In this document: piece after piece, positions 35,901 to 46,600 of the stretch
How the letters are laid out: every line of letters starts with the position of its first letter
Numbering within the stretch: position 1 is the first letter of the stretch
Assembly: GCA_032358165.1 (NCBI GenBank)
Contig: JAALGY010000054.1
Location: 2,356,001 to 2,420,000 of the forward strand
Reading direction: 5' to 3'
From: Diplosphaera chodatii
Lineage: Eukaryota; Chlorophyta; Trebouxiophyceae; Prasiolales; Stichococcaceae
Length of the DNA stretch: 64,000 nt
Translations under genes and position numbers: made by a program
The notes under the pieces: model-generated
Told to the model about the DNA's origin: nothing
Database searches by the model: none
Seen by the model: only the letters and a program-made list of their open reading frames with translations

Positions 35901-38900
35901 CACCGCCGCGACTTACGACGCGGCGCTTGCTGAGCTGGCGGCACGGCAGCAGGAAGCGGAGCGGGCGCTCCGGGCGGAGCTGGCGGCGGCGCGGCGGGAC
36001 GCGGAGCAGCGGCAGCAGGAAGCGGCACAGCGGCAGCAGGAAGCTGTGGATGCGCAGCAGCAGCTGCGGCGGCGGCTGCAGGACGCCGAAGCCCGCCTGC
36101 GGGACCCCAATGCAGCGGCGCAGGTGGCCCACCCACACCTTGTCAATGTGCCGTGTCACCTGCAGCTCTGCCTGCAAGTCTCCACCCAGAGGCTGGGTGC
36201 CCCCAGCTGCAGCAGCGGAGTGACTCGGGGTAATCGACCTACCATCCGCAATCTGCCAACCGTTGATTCCCCTCGACTTCGTGCTTGTGCAGTACGATGC
36301 TGAAGCTGCAGCGCGCGCTGCTGAGGTGGCAATTGAGCTGGAGGCGGCATTGGCCGAGGCGGCGGCATCGCGGGCGGCCATGGTGCAGTCCCGCGCGGAG
36401 GCAGCCGCTGCGCGGGCCGCCTGCAGTGAGGTGCGGCGTCGCCACCTTCTGGGTTTTGCTGTCGGCACAGCCAGGCTGAACTGATGACGTGGATCTCTGG
36501 GGTATGGGGCTGAGAAACATGCAGAAGGGCATCGGCAGCCAGGACTTCTGAAGCTGGACAGACAGCCATGTCATGCAGCAACGCCTGGGTCCATGGTTGT
36601 CCCTCTGATTGCACTTGCGTGGCTGCTGACATCATGCATGTCAGATGTGGGTCGCCCTTCATGCCAGGCAAACCGGCAGCGGGAGGCAGTGGCCGCTGCG
36701 GCAGCCGACGCTGCAGGGCAGCAGACCGCCGCTCAGGCAGATGCTGCAGAGGCCAGGCGGCAGCTTGAGGCTGCTGCTGCTGAACGTGCGGTGGCGATTG
36801 CAGCGGCGCAAGCTGAAGCTGCGGAAGCAAAGCGGCAGCAGGAAGTGGCTGCTGAGCAGCACGCCTCAGCACTGGCAGCCGCTTCAGACGCCCAACAGCA
36901 GCGGGAGGCACAAGCCGCACAGGCAGCCAGGGCAGAAGCCGAGCAGCAGCTGGCAGCGGCTGCTGCAGAGCACGCGTCTGCTCTGGCAGCTGCGCAGGCC
37001 GCTGCCGCGGAAGCCCAGCGGCAGCGGGAAGCAGAAGCTGCGGAGCACGCCGATGCGCTGGCTGCAGCACAGGCGGCCAGCACGGAAGCCAGGCAGCAGC
37101 TGGACGCGGCTGCTGCGGAGCACACTGCCACGCTGGCCGTGGTAAAGGCAGCTGCAATGGAAGCCAACCAGAAGCTGAGAGACGCGCATTTGCAGACGGC
37201 TGCGTTCGCAGTGACGCTGGCACATGCTGCGGACGCGAGGCGGCAGCTGGAAGCAGAAGCGGCAGCACATGCCACCGAGCAGCAGCAGCTGCAGGCGGCG
37301 CTGGCGGCAGCCCAGCAGCAGGCGGCGGCGGCGGCGGCGGAGGAGGCTGCGGCGCTGGCTGCGGCGCGGGGCGCTGCCGCGGAGACCAGGAGGCAGCTGG
37401 AAGCAGCGGCTGCGAATGCTCGGCGGCAGGCGGAGGCGCAGCTGGCGACGGTCTCGGTGGCGCATGCAGAGCGAGACGAAGCCAAGGCTGCGCAAAAGGT
37501 GGGACTCTGATCGAGGTCAGCATAACATGGTGTTGCTGTGGAATCTGCACACCGTAAGACACACTGTAGCATTGTGCAAGGTTTGTCAGCAGTTGATAGA
37601 GCGAATAGCTTGCTGCTGATTGAGCAGTTGCACGAGGCTACAGGTTCACATGGGACCCATCTGCTGTCGCTCACACGCTGGACTCGACTTGATCATATGC
37701 GCTGAATGATTGATTGACGCCCGTGTGAACATTGTATCACAGTTCCAACCGATGGTCTCTAACCGAAGATGTGAGCTGCTGTGTTTAGCATGTGAGCCGT
37801 GTGTATTCAGGAGGCTGTAGATGCGCTGGCGGCGCGGGAGGAGCAGCAGCGGCATGTGGCGCCCAGGTTGGGGGCGGCGCTCGCCGAGGCCGCACGGAAG
37901 CTGGAAGCAGCAGAGGCCGAGGCTTCCGAGCAGCGCCGGGCAGCGGACGGGCTCCAAGCCGAGCTCGCGGAGGCGGCCAGGAAGCAGGAAGCCGCCGAGG
38001 CGGACGCCCGGCGGCAGCTGCAGAAGGCGGCGGAGGCTCAGGCCGCCTCGGTCGATGCGGTGCAGCGGGCTCAAAATGCGTCCGCCGAAGCCGACAGAGC
38101 CTACCAGCGGTGAGTGCTATGGGTCTGCCCCATCCTGAGGTCTCGCCTGCTGCCTTCTGGCAGCAGCAATGGCAGCAGCGGCGGCGCGCAAGACACTGTG
38201 CGTTTGGCCTGCTGCTCACTCCAGCAGGGCAGCACACCCACAGAGGGAGGCATCTCCGCATGTGGATTGATGGCGTATGCTGCAGATGCCGCATGGCCAT
38301 TGAAGCATGGTCTATGCGGTTGACATGGCGTTTGAACTTTCTAACAAAGCAGGAAGATCTGCACGATCACCAAATAACCATCAACGTTCATACGTCCACG
38401 TTGAAACAGGCAGCGCAGTGCGGAGGCGGCGCAGGCGGCGGCGAGGCGGCGGGCGGATGCCCTGGAGCGGGAGGCGGTTTCCGCGCGGGAGCAGGGTTTA
38501 GCGGCCACGGCGCAGTGCAGCGACATCGCAGCGGAGGCCGAGCGGCAGCGGGACGCGGCGCAGGTGGTATATCGACTGCTTTGCACTGCCCCAGTCCTGT
38601 GGCGAGCGCGCTTGGTAGCCTTGCGACTTTGCAACGACCGTGCGCAATGCCTGCCGGCTTGTGTTAGACATCAAATGTGATGAGGCTTTGGCGCTGCTGC
38701 TTTGATGTGCTGTTGGCATGTGGTAGGCTCAGCAAGGCGCCTGTGTCTGCTGCAGGCAGCACAGGCTCAGGCGGAGGCGCAACGTGACATGGCCCAGGGT
38801 GCAGCGGCAGCAGCGACAGAGAAGCAGGAGGCAGCCGAGGCGGAGGCCCTGCAGCAGCGGCAGGCGCTCGCCCAGCTGCAGCAGCGGCAGGTCGCCGCAA

Positions 38901-41900
38901 CCGCCGCCGCAGTGGCCGAAGCAGAACAGGAAGCTGCCGCCGCCGCGGACGAAAGGCAGAGCGCTGCTGTCGCGGCTGCCGCTGCAGATGCCTCCGCGCA
39001 GCTGGAAGCTACTAGGCGGCAGCAGGAAGCAGCAGTGGCGGCGGCAGAGCGCAAGTGCAACGCATCGGCTGAAGAGCGCCAGGCCGCTGCAGTCATCGCA
39101 GCAGTGGCGACTGCCAAGGCCGCGTGCAACGCCGCAGCACGTGAGCGGCAGAGCGCTGCGGTCACCGCGGCAAAGGCCGAGGCGCTGGCGTGGGCTAAGG
39201 CAGAGTGGAGGCCCGCGGCGGCGGCGGCGCAGGCTGATGCGGCTGCCGCCGCAGTGGCGGCGGCGGAGCAGGAGTGGCAGGCCGCAGCTGAACAGCGGCA
39301 GACTGCCGCGGTGGCTGAGGCGGTGGCAACCGCCCGGTGGCAGTGGCAGGCCGTGGCCGACGAGCGCCGCGACTTTGCGGTCGCCGCGGCAGTCGCCCGG
39401 GCGCGGGCGGAGTGGCAGGCCGCAGCCGATGAGCGGCGGGCCGCTGGCGCTCCTGCAGCGCTCGCGGCGGCGCAGCAGGAGTGGCAGGCCGCAGCTGAGC
39501 AGCGGCAGGCCGCGGCGGTGGCTGCGGCGGAGGAGGCGGCCGAGACGCGCGAAGCTGAGCTGGCGCGGCAACGCGACGAGGTACAGGTGCCGTGCACAGC
39601 ACCGGGTGCTGCTGTTGCTGATGCGAGCGCTGCTGGCCTGAGCCTGGGTTCATTGTCACGGCGCCGCAGCTGCGGCATCGGTCTGCGCTCGAGCAGCCCG
39701 GCTGCAGGCAAACCCTGCCTTGCATCACACAACAAACCAGAGCTGACACGTCCGCGGCGTGCAGATCGAACGGTGATGCTCTGTGCTCGGCTTTGCGACA
39801 GTTGCACTCTGTCAATTGGATGATGAGGCCTACACAGATACTTCCTTCTCAGGTGAAAACAGTACTTGTCGTGGTATGAAGTATACATTGAACATGCTCT
39901 GCGGTGCAGGCCACCGCAAATGGCAATGCGTCCAGCGACGCCGCGGCGCGGCACCGGGCGGAGGCGGCGGGCCTCCGGGACCGGCTGGCGGCCGCGATAG
40001 AGTCGCAGACCGCGGCGCTGGCGGCCGCGGAGCACGAGGCCGCGGCGGCGCGGGGCAGCGCCGCCGAAGCGGCCGCCCTGCGGTCGCAGCTGGTGAGTCG
40101 TTCTGGGGTTTGCGACGCAGACAGGAGATATGTTGTACACTGGCAGGCACAGGCCTGTGGAGCACAGCATGTGCGCGGCCTGCAGCTGGGCCGGGATTGG
40201 AGACCATGCCTGGCAGCAGGAAGCTGGCTTGAGGTGGCCAAGCAGAGTGCCTCTCCAGTCGGCTGGTGCTGCTGTGGACATTCAGTCTGACGTTCTCACA
40301 TGTGTCAGCGCAATGGCATAAGCCATGCAGGCTGGCAGACAGAAGGACAGGCGAACACAGCATGGCACTTCATGCAACATGCAGTGTGTTTGCATATGTA
40401 TGTGTATGTGCTGCCTGTGCATAGTGCACCTGTGCACCTGTGCTGTGATGCCGGTGCATGGTGTGGTCATCATCATGATCGGTGCGCCTGTGCTGCGCAG
40501 GAGGCGGCGCGGCAGGAGCGGCTGCACTCGGTGGCGGCGCGCTTCGAGGCGGAGGCGGCAAACGACGTCGCGCAGCGGAAGCTGGAAGCAGCAGAAGCTG
40601 CCGCCTCCGCCGCGCGACGCGAGGTGCGTGCCTGCCACTGCTGCCCGTGACATCATTGCATAACCGCTGCCCTTCGCAGCCCGACTGCACCCTGCAGCCT
40701 GCCTGCCTGCCCCCGGGCTGGACCGTCGTGAACTGCTTGTCTTGGCATGCGAATCGTGACCATGCTGCTGTTCGTGCACGCTGACACTGCCGGTCTGCCA
40801 TGACCAGGCGCAGGCGGCGGTGGCGGCGGCCGAGCGGAAGGCGCAGGCCGAAGCCATCGCGGCAGCGGCGGCGCGCAAGCTTGCGGCTGAGGCAAACGCT
40901 AAAGCGAACCAGCTCAACCATAGTCAGCAGCAGCACCAGCACCAGCACCAGCAGCAGCGGCACTCGCCGCGGCGACAGCCGAATGGGCTGCAGCGCCTGG
41001 CGGCGGCGGCGCAGACGGAGCAGCAGGGCGGGTCCCCCGCCGCAGCGGCTGCCGCGTCGCTGGACGCTCTCGCCGCACGCGTTGAGGCGGCCGAGTACGG
41101 CAAGGCGGATGCCCTGGAGCAGGTGGCCCCTCGCAAGGCCATCAGGCCCGGCGCTGTGACTTGCGGGGGTTTGCAGGGTTTATCCGCATTCAGTGCGCGG
41201 TGCTTGTTTCAGTCCCACCCGTCTGCAGCAGCTCTTGCGAGTCTCTCAGATCCATACACTGCAACGTCATCAGACCTCCCTCGCTCCGAGTTGTGATGTT
41301 GTGTCTTGAAGTACCATTTCAATGGCTGTGGACTCCATGCTTACATGTTCATACATCCCCCACGCAGCTGGAGTGCAAGGCGGCGTATGCGAGGGCGCTG
41401 GAGGGCATGCTGGCGCAGTGCCGGGCGACGATGGACGTCCAGGGCGGCCAGTGAGCCTCCAATAACTCCAATTTTCAGGGTTTAGGATGTCGGCACCCAA
41501 TGCTCAAGCCCTGCAGAGACACCTCGCTGAAGACTCAGATGCCTTCGCTGCTGCATGCCTCTGGACTGGCGTGGCTCAAGTGCCTCAGCTGACATGCAAC
41601 TTGATCCACCAGCGCTCGCCGTGCTACATGCTCACATGCCTGCTTTTCAATCAGAATGGAAAATGGTACAAGCCCAGTTTTTGCGCTGCAGGTGTCGCGA
41701 CAACGCAGCGCGGATCACGGAGCTGTGCGCGGAGGCGGCGGCCGAACGCGCCCGCGCCGAGGGGGCGCTCGCCGAGCTGGAAGCGGCACGGCGGCAGCAG
41801 GAAGCGGCAGCGAAGGGCGCGGCGGGTTCCGCGGCGGCGGGAGGGGCCGCGGCCGCCGCCGCCGCTCCCGCGGCAGAGGTGCGTCCGGCACCAAGCTGTG

Positions 41901-42804
41901 TGGGTTGGTCACATCCAGTGTGACAGATCCTTCGGCTTTGTGACCGTCTAAGATGAGGTCAGTGGGTAGTGCGACGGGCTCACGGCTGTCATGGCGGCAG
42001 CGCTGCAACCTTCGTGACTGTGGTCAGCGTGCCGGTGCCACTTGATGATCCTCCGCGCCGCAGGCTGGGAAGGCGCGGGCGGCGGCGCTGCAGGCGGAGC
42101 TTGCTGCGACGGTGATGCACGGGGCGGCGGTGCAGAAGGAGGTGCCGAATCCTGCGTCATCTCAAGAGCGTTTCACGCTATCTGTCCGGCCGCTGGTCGA
42201 GCCTGAAAACCTGACTCCAACAAATCAACGTGCCTCGGGGCGCCTGCAGCTGGACGAGTACGAGGAGCAGCAGGTCCGGCAGGTGCAGCTGCGGCGCCGG
42301 GCGCGCGCTGCAGGGGGGCCCAGTGGCGCCAGCTCCCCGGCGGCGACCTCGGCGTCTGACGCAGCTGCGCGCATGGTCGGGCTGTCCAGCGACGTGACTT
42401 CCCCAGCAGCAGCCTCGACGCCGCCGCCGCCGCCGGCAGCCTCGGCGTCCGACGCAGCTGCACGTGCAGCGGGTGGGAGCAACTTGGCCTCCCCAATAGT
42501 AGTGCAACGGTTGCCGCTGGCGACCTCGGCATCTGGCGCGGCCGCACAGCTCGCGCGGGCAGGCAGCAGGGGGTCGCCGGCTGCCCGGGCGATGTCGGGC
42601 GGCGGCGTTGTGCTGGCGGCGGCGGCGGTGGCGGCGCGGGCAGCGCAGGCCGGCATGTGGGCGGGTGCAGTAGTGACGCCAGCAAAGGCGCCTGCGGGAC
42701 ACCCTGCGGCAGGAGCTGTGCCGTCAGCGGTGGGGCCGGGCGCAGCAGATCAGGAGCCAGCACCTGCGGCCAGTTCAGGGTCGTCGGGGCTGACCGGGGC
42801 CTGA
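26992..42804 (+). CDS. Giant RGG-box and alanine-rich coiled-coil protein, unknown family
   Basis: Twenty-eight exons join in phase, with no internal stop, into about 3,168 residues: 26992-27028, 27500-28044, 28173-28494, 28592-28714, 28904-29095, 29264-29433, 29620-29982, 30240-31169, 31362-32347, 32539-32925, 33153-33315, 33618-33762, 33925-34530, 34759-34895, 35219-35296, 35503-35583, 35752-36123, 36293-36430, 36668-37498, 37811-38109, 38419-38563, 38756-39580, 39910-40092, 40501-40623, 40808-41122, 41368-41450, 41692-41878, 42064-42804. Residues 302-406 and 1352-1406 are RGG/RGRG boxes typical of nucleic-acid binding. Residues 400-1700 are Ala/Gln/Pro/Ser-rich with two possibly folded blocks (LSRHEALALLAARHR, GLGWAEAQAILEANRKR). 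Residues 1703-2922 are continuous Ala/Glu/Gln/Arg helix with tandem repeats; the tail is Ala/Ser-rich. I recognise no family. A scaffold that binds nucleic acid is inference. Splitting into two or more genes is possible; the last exon may hide an intron. Confidence 0.55.
28592..29095 (+). other. First RGG/RGRG-box block (two exons)
   Basis: Exons 28592-28714 and 28904-29095 encode GRQGRGRGRGRGSRGGGRGG and, after the join, GRPGRGSGRGSRGGGRGRS with a further RGRGRGRLR. Arginine/glycine boxes of this type bind RNA or G-rich DNA and are methylated on arginine in many eukaryotes. Confidence 0.6.
32348..32538 (+). other. Probable GC-AG intron in the giant coiled-coil gene
   Basis: GAAGAG|GCAAGC and CTGCACAG|GCCGGG join EANRKR to PGRKPQWLLALRHLQ in phase 2. 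Both flanks look like one continuous basic helix. The unspliced reading continues past 32,900 but with shifted, less protein-like composition. Confidence 0.5.
33153..33315 (+). other. Second RGG/RGRG-box block with basic tail
   Basis: This exon encodes GRGRGFGRGRGRSSGQGAPQ, then GGRGRGRGTGGGRGRGGRKR and KRDAASPEG. The KRKR run could act as a nuclear localisation signal. Confidence 0.6.
34213..34262 (+). repeat. CAG/GAG-rich run encoding Gln/Glu tract
   Basis: In-frame imperfect CAG codons with GAG and CAC interruptions encode a Gln-rich tract in exon 33925-34530 of the giant gene. Confidence 0.75.
34847..34990 (+). repeat. Direct duplication of an exon end with its splice donor
   Basis: Two copies of about 50 bp, at about 34847-34898 and 34934-34985, encode RVDPHRVGAIRQEL and RVDPDRVGAIRQEL, each followed by GTG. 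They differ at only a few bases. The first copy ends the exon in the model and the second lies in the following intron. The spacer contains CCCTAAATCTGAATCTGAAT, which includes one telomere-like heptamer. Confidence 0.8.
36749..37234 (+). repeat. 25-residue Ala-rich tandem protein repeats
   Basis: Within exon 36668-37498 a 25-residue unit recurs about five times, three of them back to back at codons 90-164 of the exon. Each unit begins EAxxQ, contains AAEHAxALAAAQ and ends with four or five small residues. The period of 25 is not a whole number of heptads. Confidence 0.7.
39047..39541 (+). repeat. 23-residue tandem protein repeats with conserved Trp
   Basis: Exon 38756-39580 encodes at least six copies of a 23-residue unit. 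The last four are adjacent and read EWQAAAEQRQ..., QWQAVADERR..., EWQAAADERR... and EWQAAAEQRQ..., each followed by an Ala/Val-rich half. Two earlier copies carry CNASAEERQ and CNAAARERQ in place of the Trp segment. Confidence 0.75.
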
Positions 42805-43615
42805 GCTGCACAGCGTGTGGCGATGATGGGACGTTTTGCTGCACCACTCATTCTGTACAAGCTGCTTGAAGCGTACATAGCAGCGGGCATGCATCAGGCT
42901 TGTTGGTGTGTCCCATCCTTGTGTACAAGAAAGCATGTTCAGCAAGGTAAACTGCATGCGGTGTGTCTGACCAGCTGTGTTGTGGTTTGCGGCAATTCAC
43001 AATGTCCTTTGCAGCGTGGTGGTTAGCGATGCATCTGAACAGCAGCACTGCCAATGCACGTTTACAGGCTGCGGCAAGCCAATGGTCACAAGGTATTGCC
43101 ATTGCAGATGACCACTGCCTACTCGAGCAACCGCACATGCTGTCAGCCTGCCAGGTGGCAGCCATTAGTCAACAGCTGGAGGCCCGTAAGGGATCCGCGG
43201 GGTGCCCCAGCAACGGCTGTTTTGCAGTTCGCCGCTAGAGTAGGTTCGTCTTACAGCCACGCCTGTGTTCTTGTAGAGCTCAGCGTCCCCTGCCACACGG
43301 CGGCTCACGCTAGGCGAGGCTACATGTTGCAGGTCATCCCCCCAAACCTTGTCCAGTACAAACTGAGCTGCCACGCCAGGCGCTGTAGCGGCGCCGCACA
43401 GTCTGGATCGCGTCATCGGTAGGCCACCCGGTGCGCAGGCCGCCGTCGGCGTCCGCCGCTGCTCTGTGCCTGGTGGGTAGGCGCCAGGTGCCGCCCGCTG
43501 CGGCAGCCTCTATCAGCGTCGCCAGCATGCATGCGGCGTCACACGGACCCTGCAGGGCTCCGTGCAGCAACAAGCAATGACAGGCGCAGAGCGGTGACTG
43601 GTCGCGGAGCTCAGC
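42805..43615. other. Intergenic region between the giant gene and the MFS transporter
   Basis: 811 bp with lower GC than the coding sequence. It must contain the 3' UTR of the giant gene and the MFS promoter. I see no reliable coding exon, TATA box or repeat here. Confidence 0.4.
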
Positions 43616-46600
43616 ATGCATGGGGCGTCGGCAACGGCGCCAGAGCCCGCAGCCACACGTGCTGACGCGTCGCACCACGGCGGCTCGCCCGCGGGGCGGC
43701 ACGCGCACGCAAGCCCGCAGGAGCCAGCAGAGCGGACCAGCCCGCAGCTGCAGTGCCAGGGGGATATTGAGGCGGAACCGCCATGGCCGGTATGTGCGGG
43801 AGCGCCCGGCGGGAGCGGCGGCGCGCCGTGGGCCGCCCTGGAGCTGGGGCACATGCAGCTCCCGCGGCTCGGTGGCACGACAGCGGCAGCAGGACAGCTG
43901 GACTGCGCAGGCCTGCTACAGGGCAGCGTCGATGACAGCGGCGCCAGCAGCGCTGACGAGTGGGACACGACCGACGGCAGCGCCCTGCTGGACGCGCCCC
44001 GCACGCCGGTGCGTGGCGGCGGCGCGGGGGGCGCCGCCCGGTGGCGGCGGCTGCTGCGGGGCTGCTGCGGCGAGGCCGACGAGCGCGCCGCCTCCCTCGC
44101 CGCGTTCGCGGCGCTCATGGCCGTCAGCCACACCTCCCTCTACGCCGTGTTCCCCTCCTTTGTCAGGGTGCGGGGCATGTGCTCGTCACACAGTCAAACA
44201 GTCACACAGTCAAACACACCAGCTTCAGGCCCCCTTGCGTCGCCCTCCTCCACAGCAGACCTGCAGCGTCGCGTGCGACGTCCCTAGTGTTGAGCCGCCA
44301 AGAATGGCAGTAGCGACGCGCAGCCCGCCTGCCGATGCAGAGCTTCGGCCGGGAGCACGCGAAGGGCGGCCTGCGCATCGGCGGCGTGTTCTCGGCCTTC
44401 GCGGGCGCGCGGCTGGCGTGCGACGTGCCGGCGGGCGCGCTGGCGGACCGGTGCGGGCGGCGCCTGCTGCTCGTCGGCGCGCCGCTGCTCATGGCGCTGG
44501 GTGGGTCGCGGCGTGGCAGCCATTTGCGGTGCCGGTGACGACGCGGCGTCGTCGGCCAGCCGGCTGTTTCGGGCCACAGCGCCGTTGCATCGCCCGCTGA
44601 TGATATTTTGTTGGGGTGGTTTTGTTGGGCACGAACGCACCGTGCACGCTATGTGCAGAAGCTTGCTGCGTCCGCCGCTTCACATCGACTGGCAAAGCAC
44701 AGCGTCGCACCCACAGCTGCCGCTGGTGGTGGTTTCCAGGCAAGGTGTGCGGCGGGCTGGCGCGCAGCTACCCGGCGCTGGTGGCGGCGTGGGCGGTGCG
44801 GGGCGCGGGCGCGGCGGGCGAGTGGGCGGGCCTGGAGCTGTGCCTCGCCGACATCAGCGCGCCCGCCACCCGCGCCCGCACCCTGGGCGCCAACCAGGCG
44901 CGCCCGGCTCGGGCTGTCTGCTCCAGGGCGGTCTTTGCTCCAGGGTGGTCTAGGGTTTCTAGGGCGCCCGCCGCCCGCGCCCGCGCCCCGGGCGCCAACC
45001 AGGCGCGCCCGGCCCATCAACCTGACTGAATCCGGGGCGGTCCAGGGTTTAGAGGCGTCCGCCGCCCGCACACAGGGCGCCACCAGGTGCCCCCTGCTGC
45101 TGAGGCCTGAGCCGGCGCCGCCGCAGCAAAGCAACGAAGCAACAGTCTGAGCAGCCTGGATCGTGTGCTGAAAGCCCGGCTGTCGCTGCCATGTTTGAGC
45201 GGGGTTGTCACCGTCAACCACCCTACTGTTTCACACCGAAACATCAACAATCAACAACCTCGGTTCGGATCCAGCAAGGCGCCTGCGTGCAGGTGGTGGC
45301 GCGGCTGGGGGCGCTGCTGGGTCCGCCCCTGGGCGGCGCGCTCGCGGACGCGGCCGGCCTCAGGTGCACACCCGCCATGCTGTCGTTCCTGCGGGGCGGC
45401 GTGCATGACACGCGCCGCCTGCTTCCGCACACACGGCTGCAGCTGGCAGGCGTGTGCAAGCGCCTGCGCCGCCCGTCCGCCGACCGGCTGGGGCAGAGCC
45501 GTCGTGTCGGTTTGACGCAGGGCGCCGTTCTTCGTGTCGGCGGCGGCGGCGGTGCTCGCGGCCGCCGTCGCGGCGTTCGCGGTGCCGGAGACGGCGCGCG
45601 GCCGGGCGGCAGCCGAGGCGCAGCAGCACGTGCGGCGGCAGCGGCGGCGCGGGTGGGCCGGCCGGCGGCAGGCGCAGCCGCGCGCGCCCGAGGGGCGGCG
45701 GGACTCCGGGTCGCGCCTGCTGCGGGGGGAGGCTGCCGACGGCGGTGCGGCGGGTCCCGGCGGCGGCGGCGGCGGCAGGCAGGCGGCAGAGGGCAGCAGG
45801 CAGCAGGCAGACGCGTCGGCGGAAATGGCATTGCTCGCCGGCGCGCGGGCCTCGGCGCATGCGGTGAAGGTCCCTCCTGCTCCAGGGTGGGACGGCGCCG
45901 ATGGCAGCGCAGCGGGCCGTCCAGTAAAGCAGCGACCGGACCCGCGGTGGCTGCCGGCCGGCTGGCTGGCCATCCTCGGCAGCCTGGACTTTTGCGCGGT
46001 CGCGCTCGTGGGTCCCCACACTCTTCAGTGCTGAAGTCCCCCGGCTCGATCACTGCTGGCTGTCACCGGGCGCCCGCTGAGCTGGCCCTGCCAGCCGCCC
46101 ACTAGTTCCACTGCTTTTCTGTGTTGGGCGTCATAAAGGATGCACTGCAAGGCGGATCACTCGTGCGGGCTGCTGTGCATCCTTGCATGCACTGTGCTTC
46201 CTGGTGAGTGTATAGTAGTGCCGGGCACGCGTGAGAGGGCGACTCCGCACGCAGGTGAACATAGCGGTCATGGCGACGGTGAAGGGCGGCAAGGCGACGC
46301 TGCTGCCGCTGCTGGCGCGCGCGGAGTGGCACATGCACCACGGCTCCATAGGTCTGCAGCGCCCCGTTCCACACGTGCACACCAAGACTGCTGCCTGCTG
46401 TGCGTGATGGTCCTGCGGCAACAAGCGGGCCGCGGCACAAGCAGGCCGGGTCCTGCTGCTTGGGAGCTGCTTGCGTGAGGGTGTCACGCTGTGTCGACGA
46501 GAGGTTCAGAGGCGCTGGGCCGCAGCGCGGCGCCCTGATCAGCGGCGTGCAAGGCCCCGCTCAAGCTGCCGCAGGGCTGATGTTTGGCGCGAGGGCGCTG

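Noticed and set aside
38767..40281. Minus-strand open frame of 504 codons
   Set aside because: It is the Cys/Ala/Ser-rich reverse shadow of the alanine-repeat exons; repeats of GCN codons keep both strands open.
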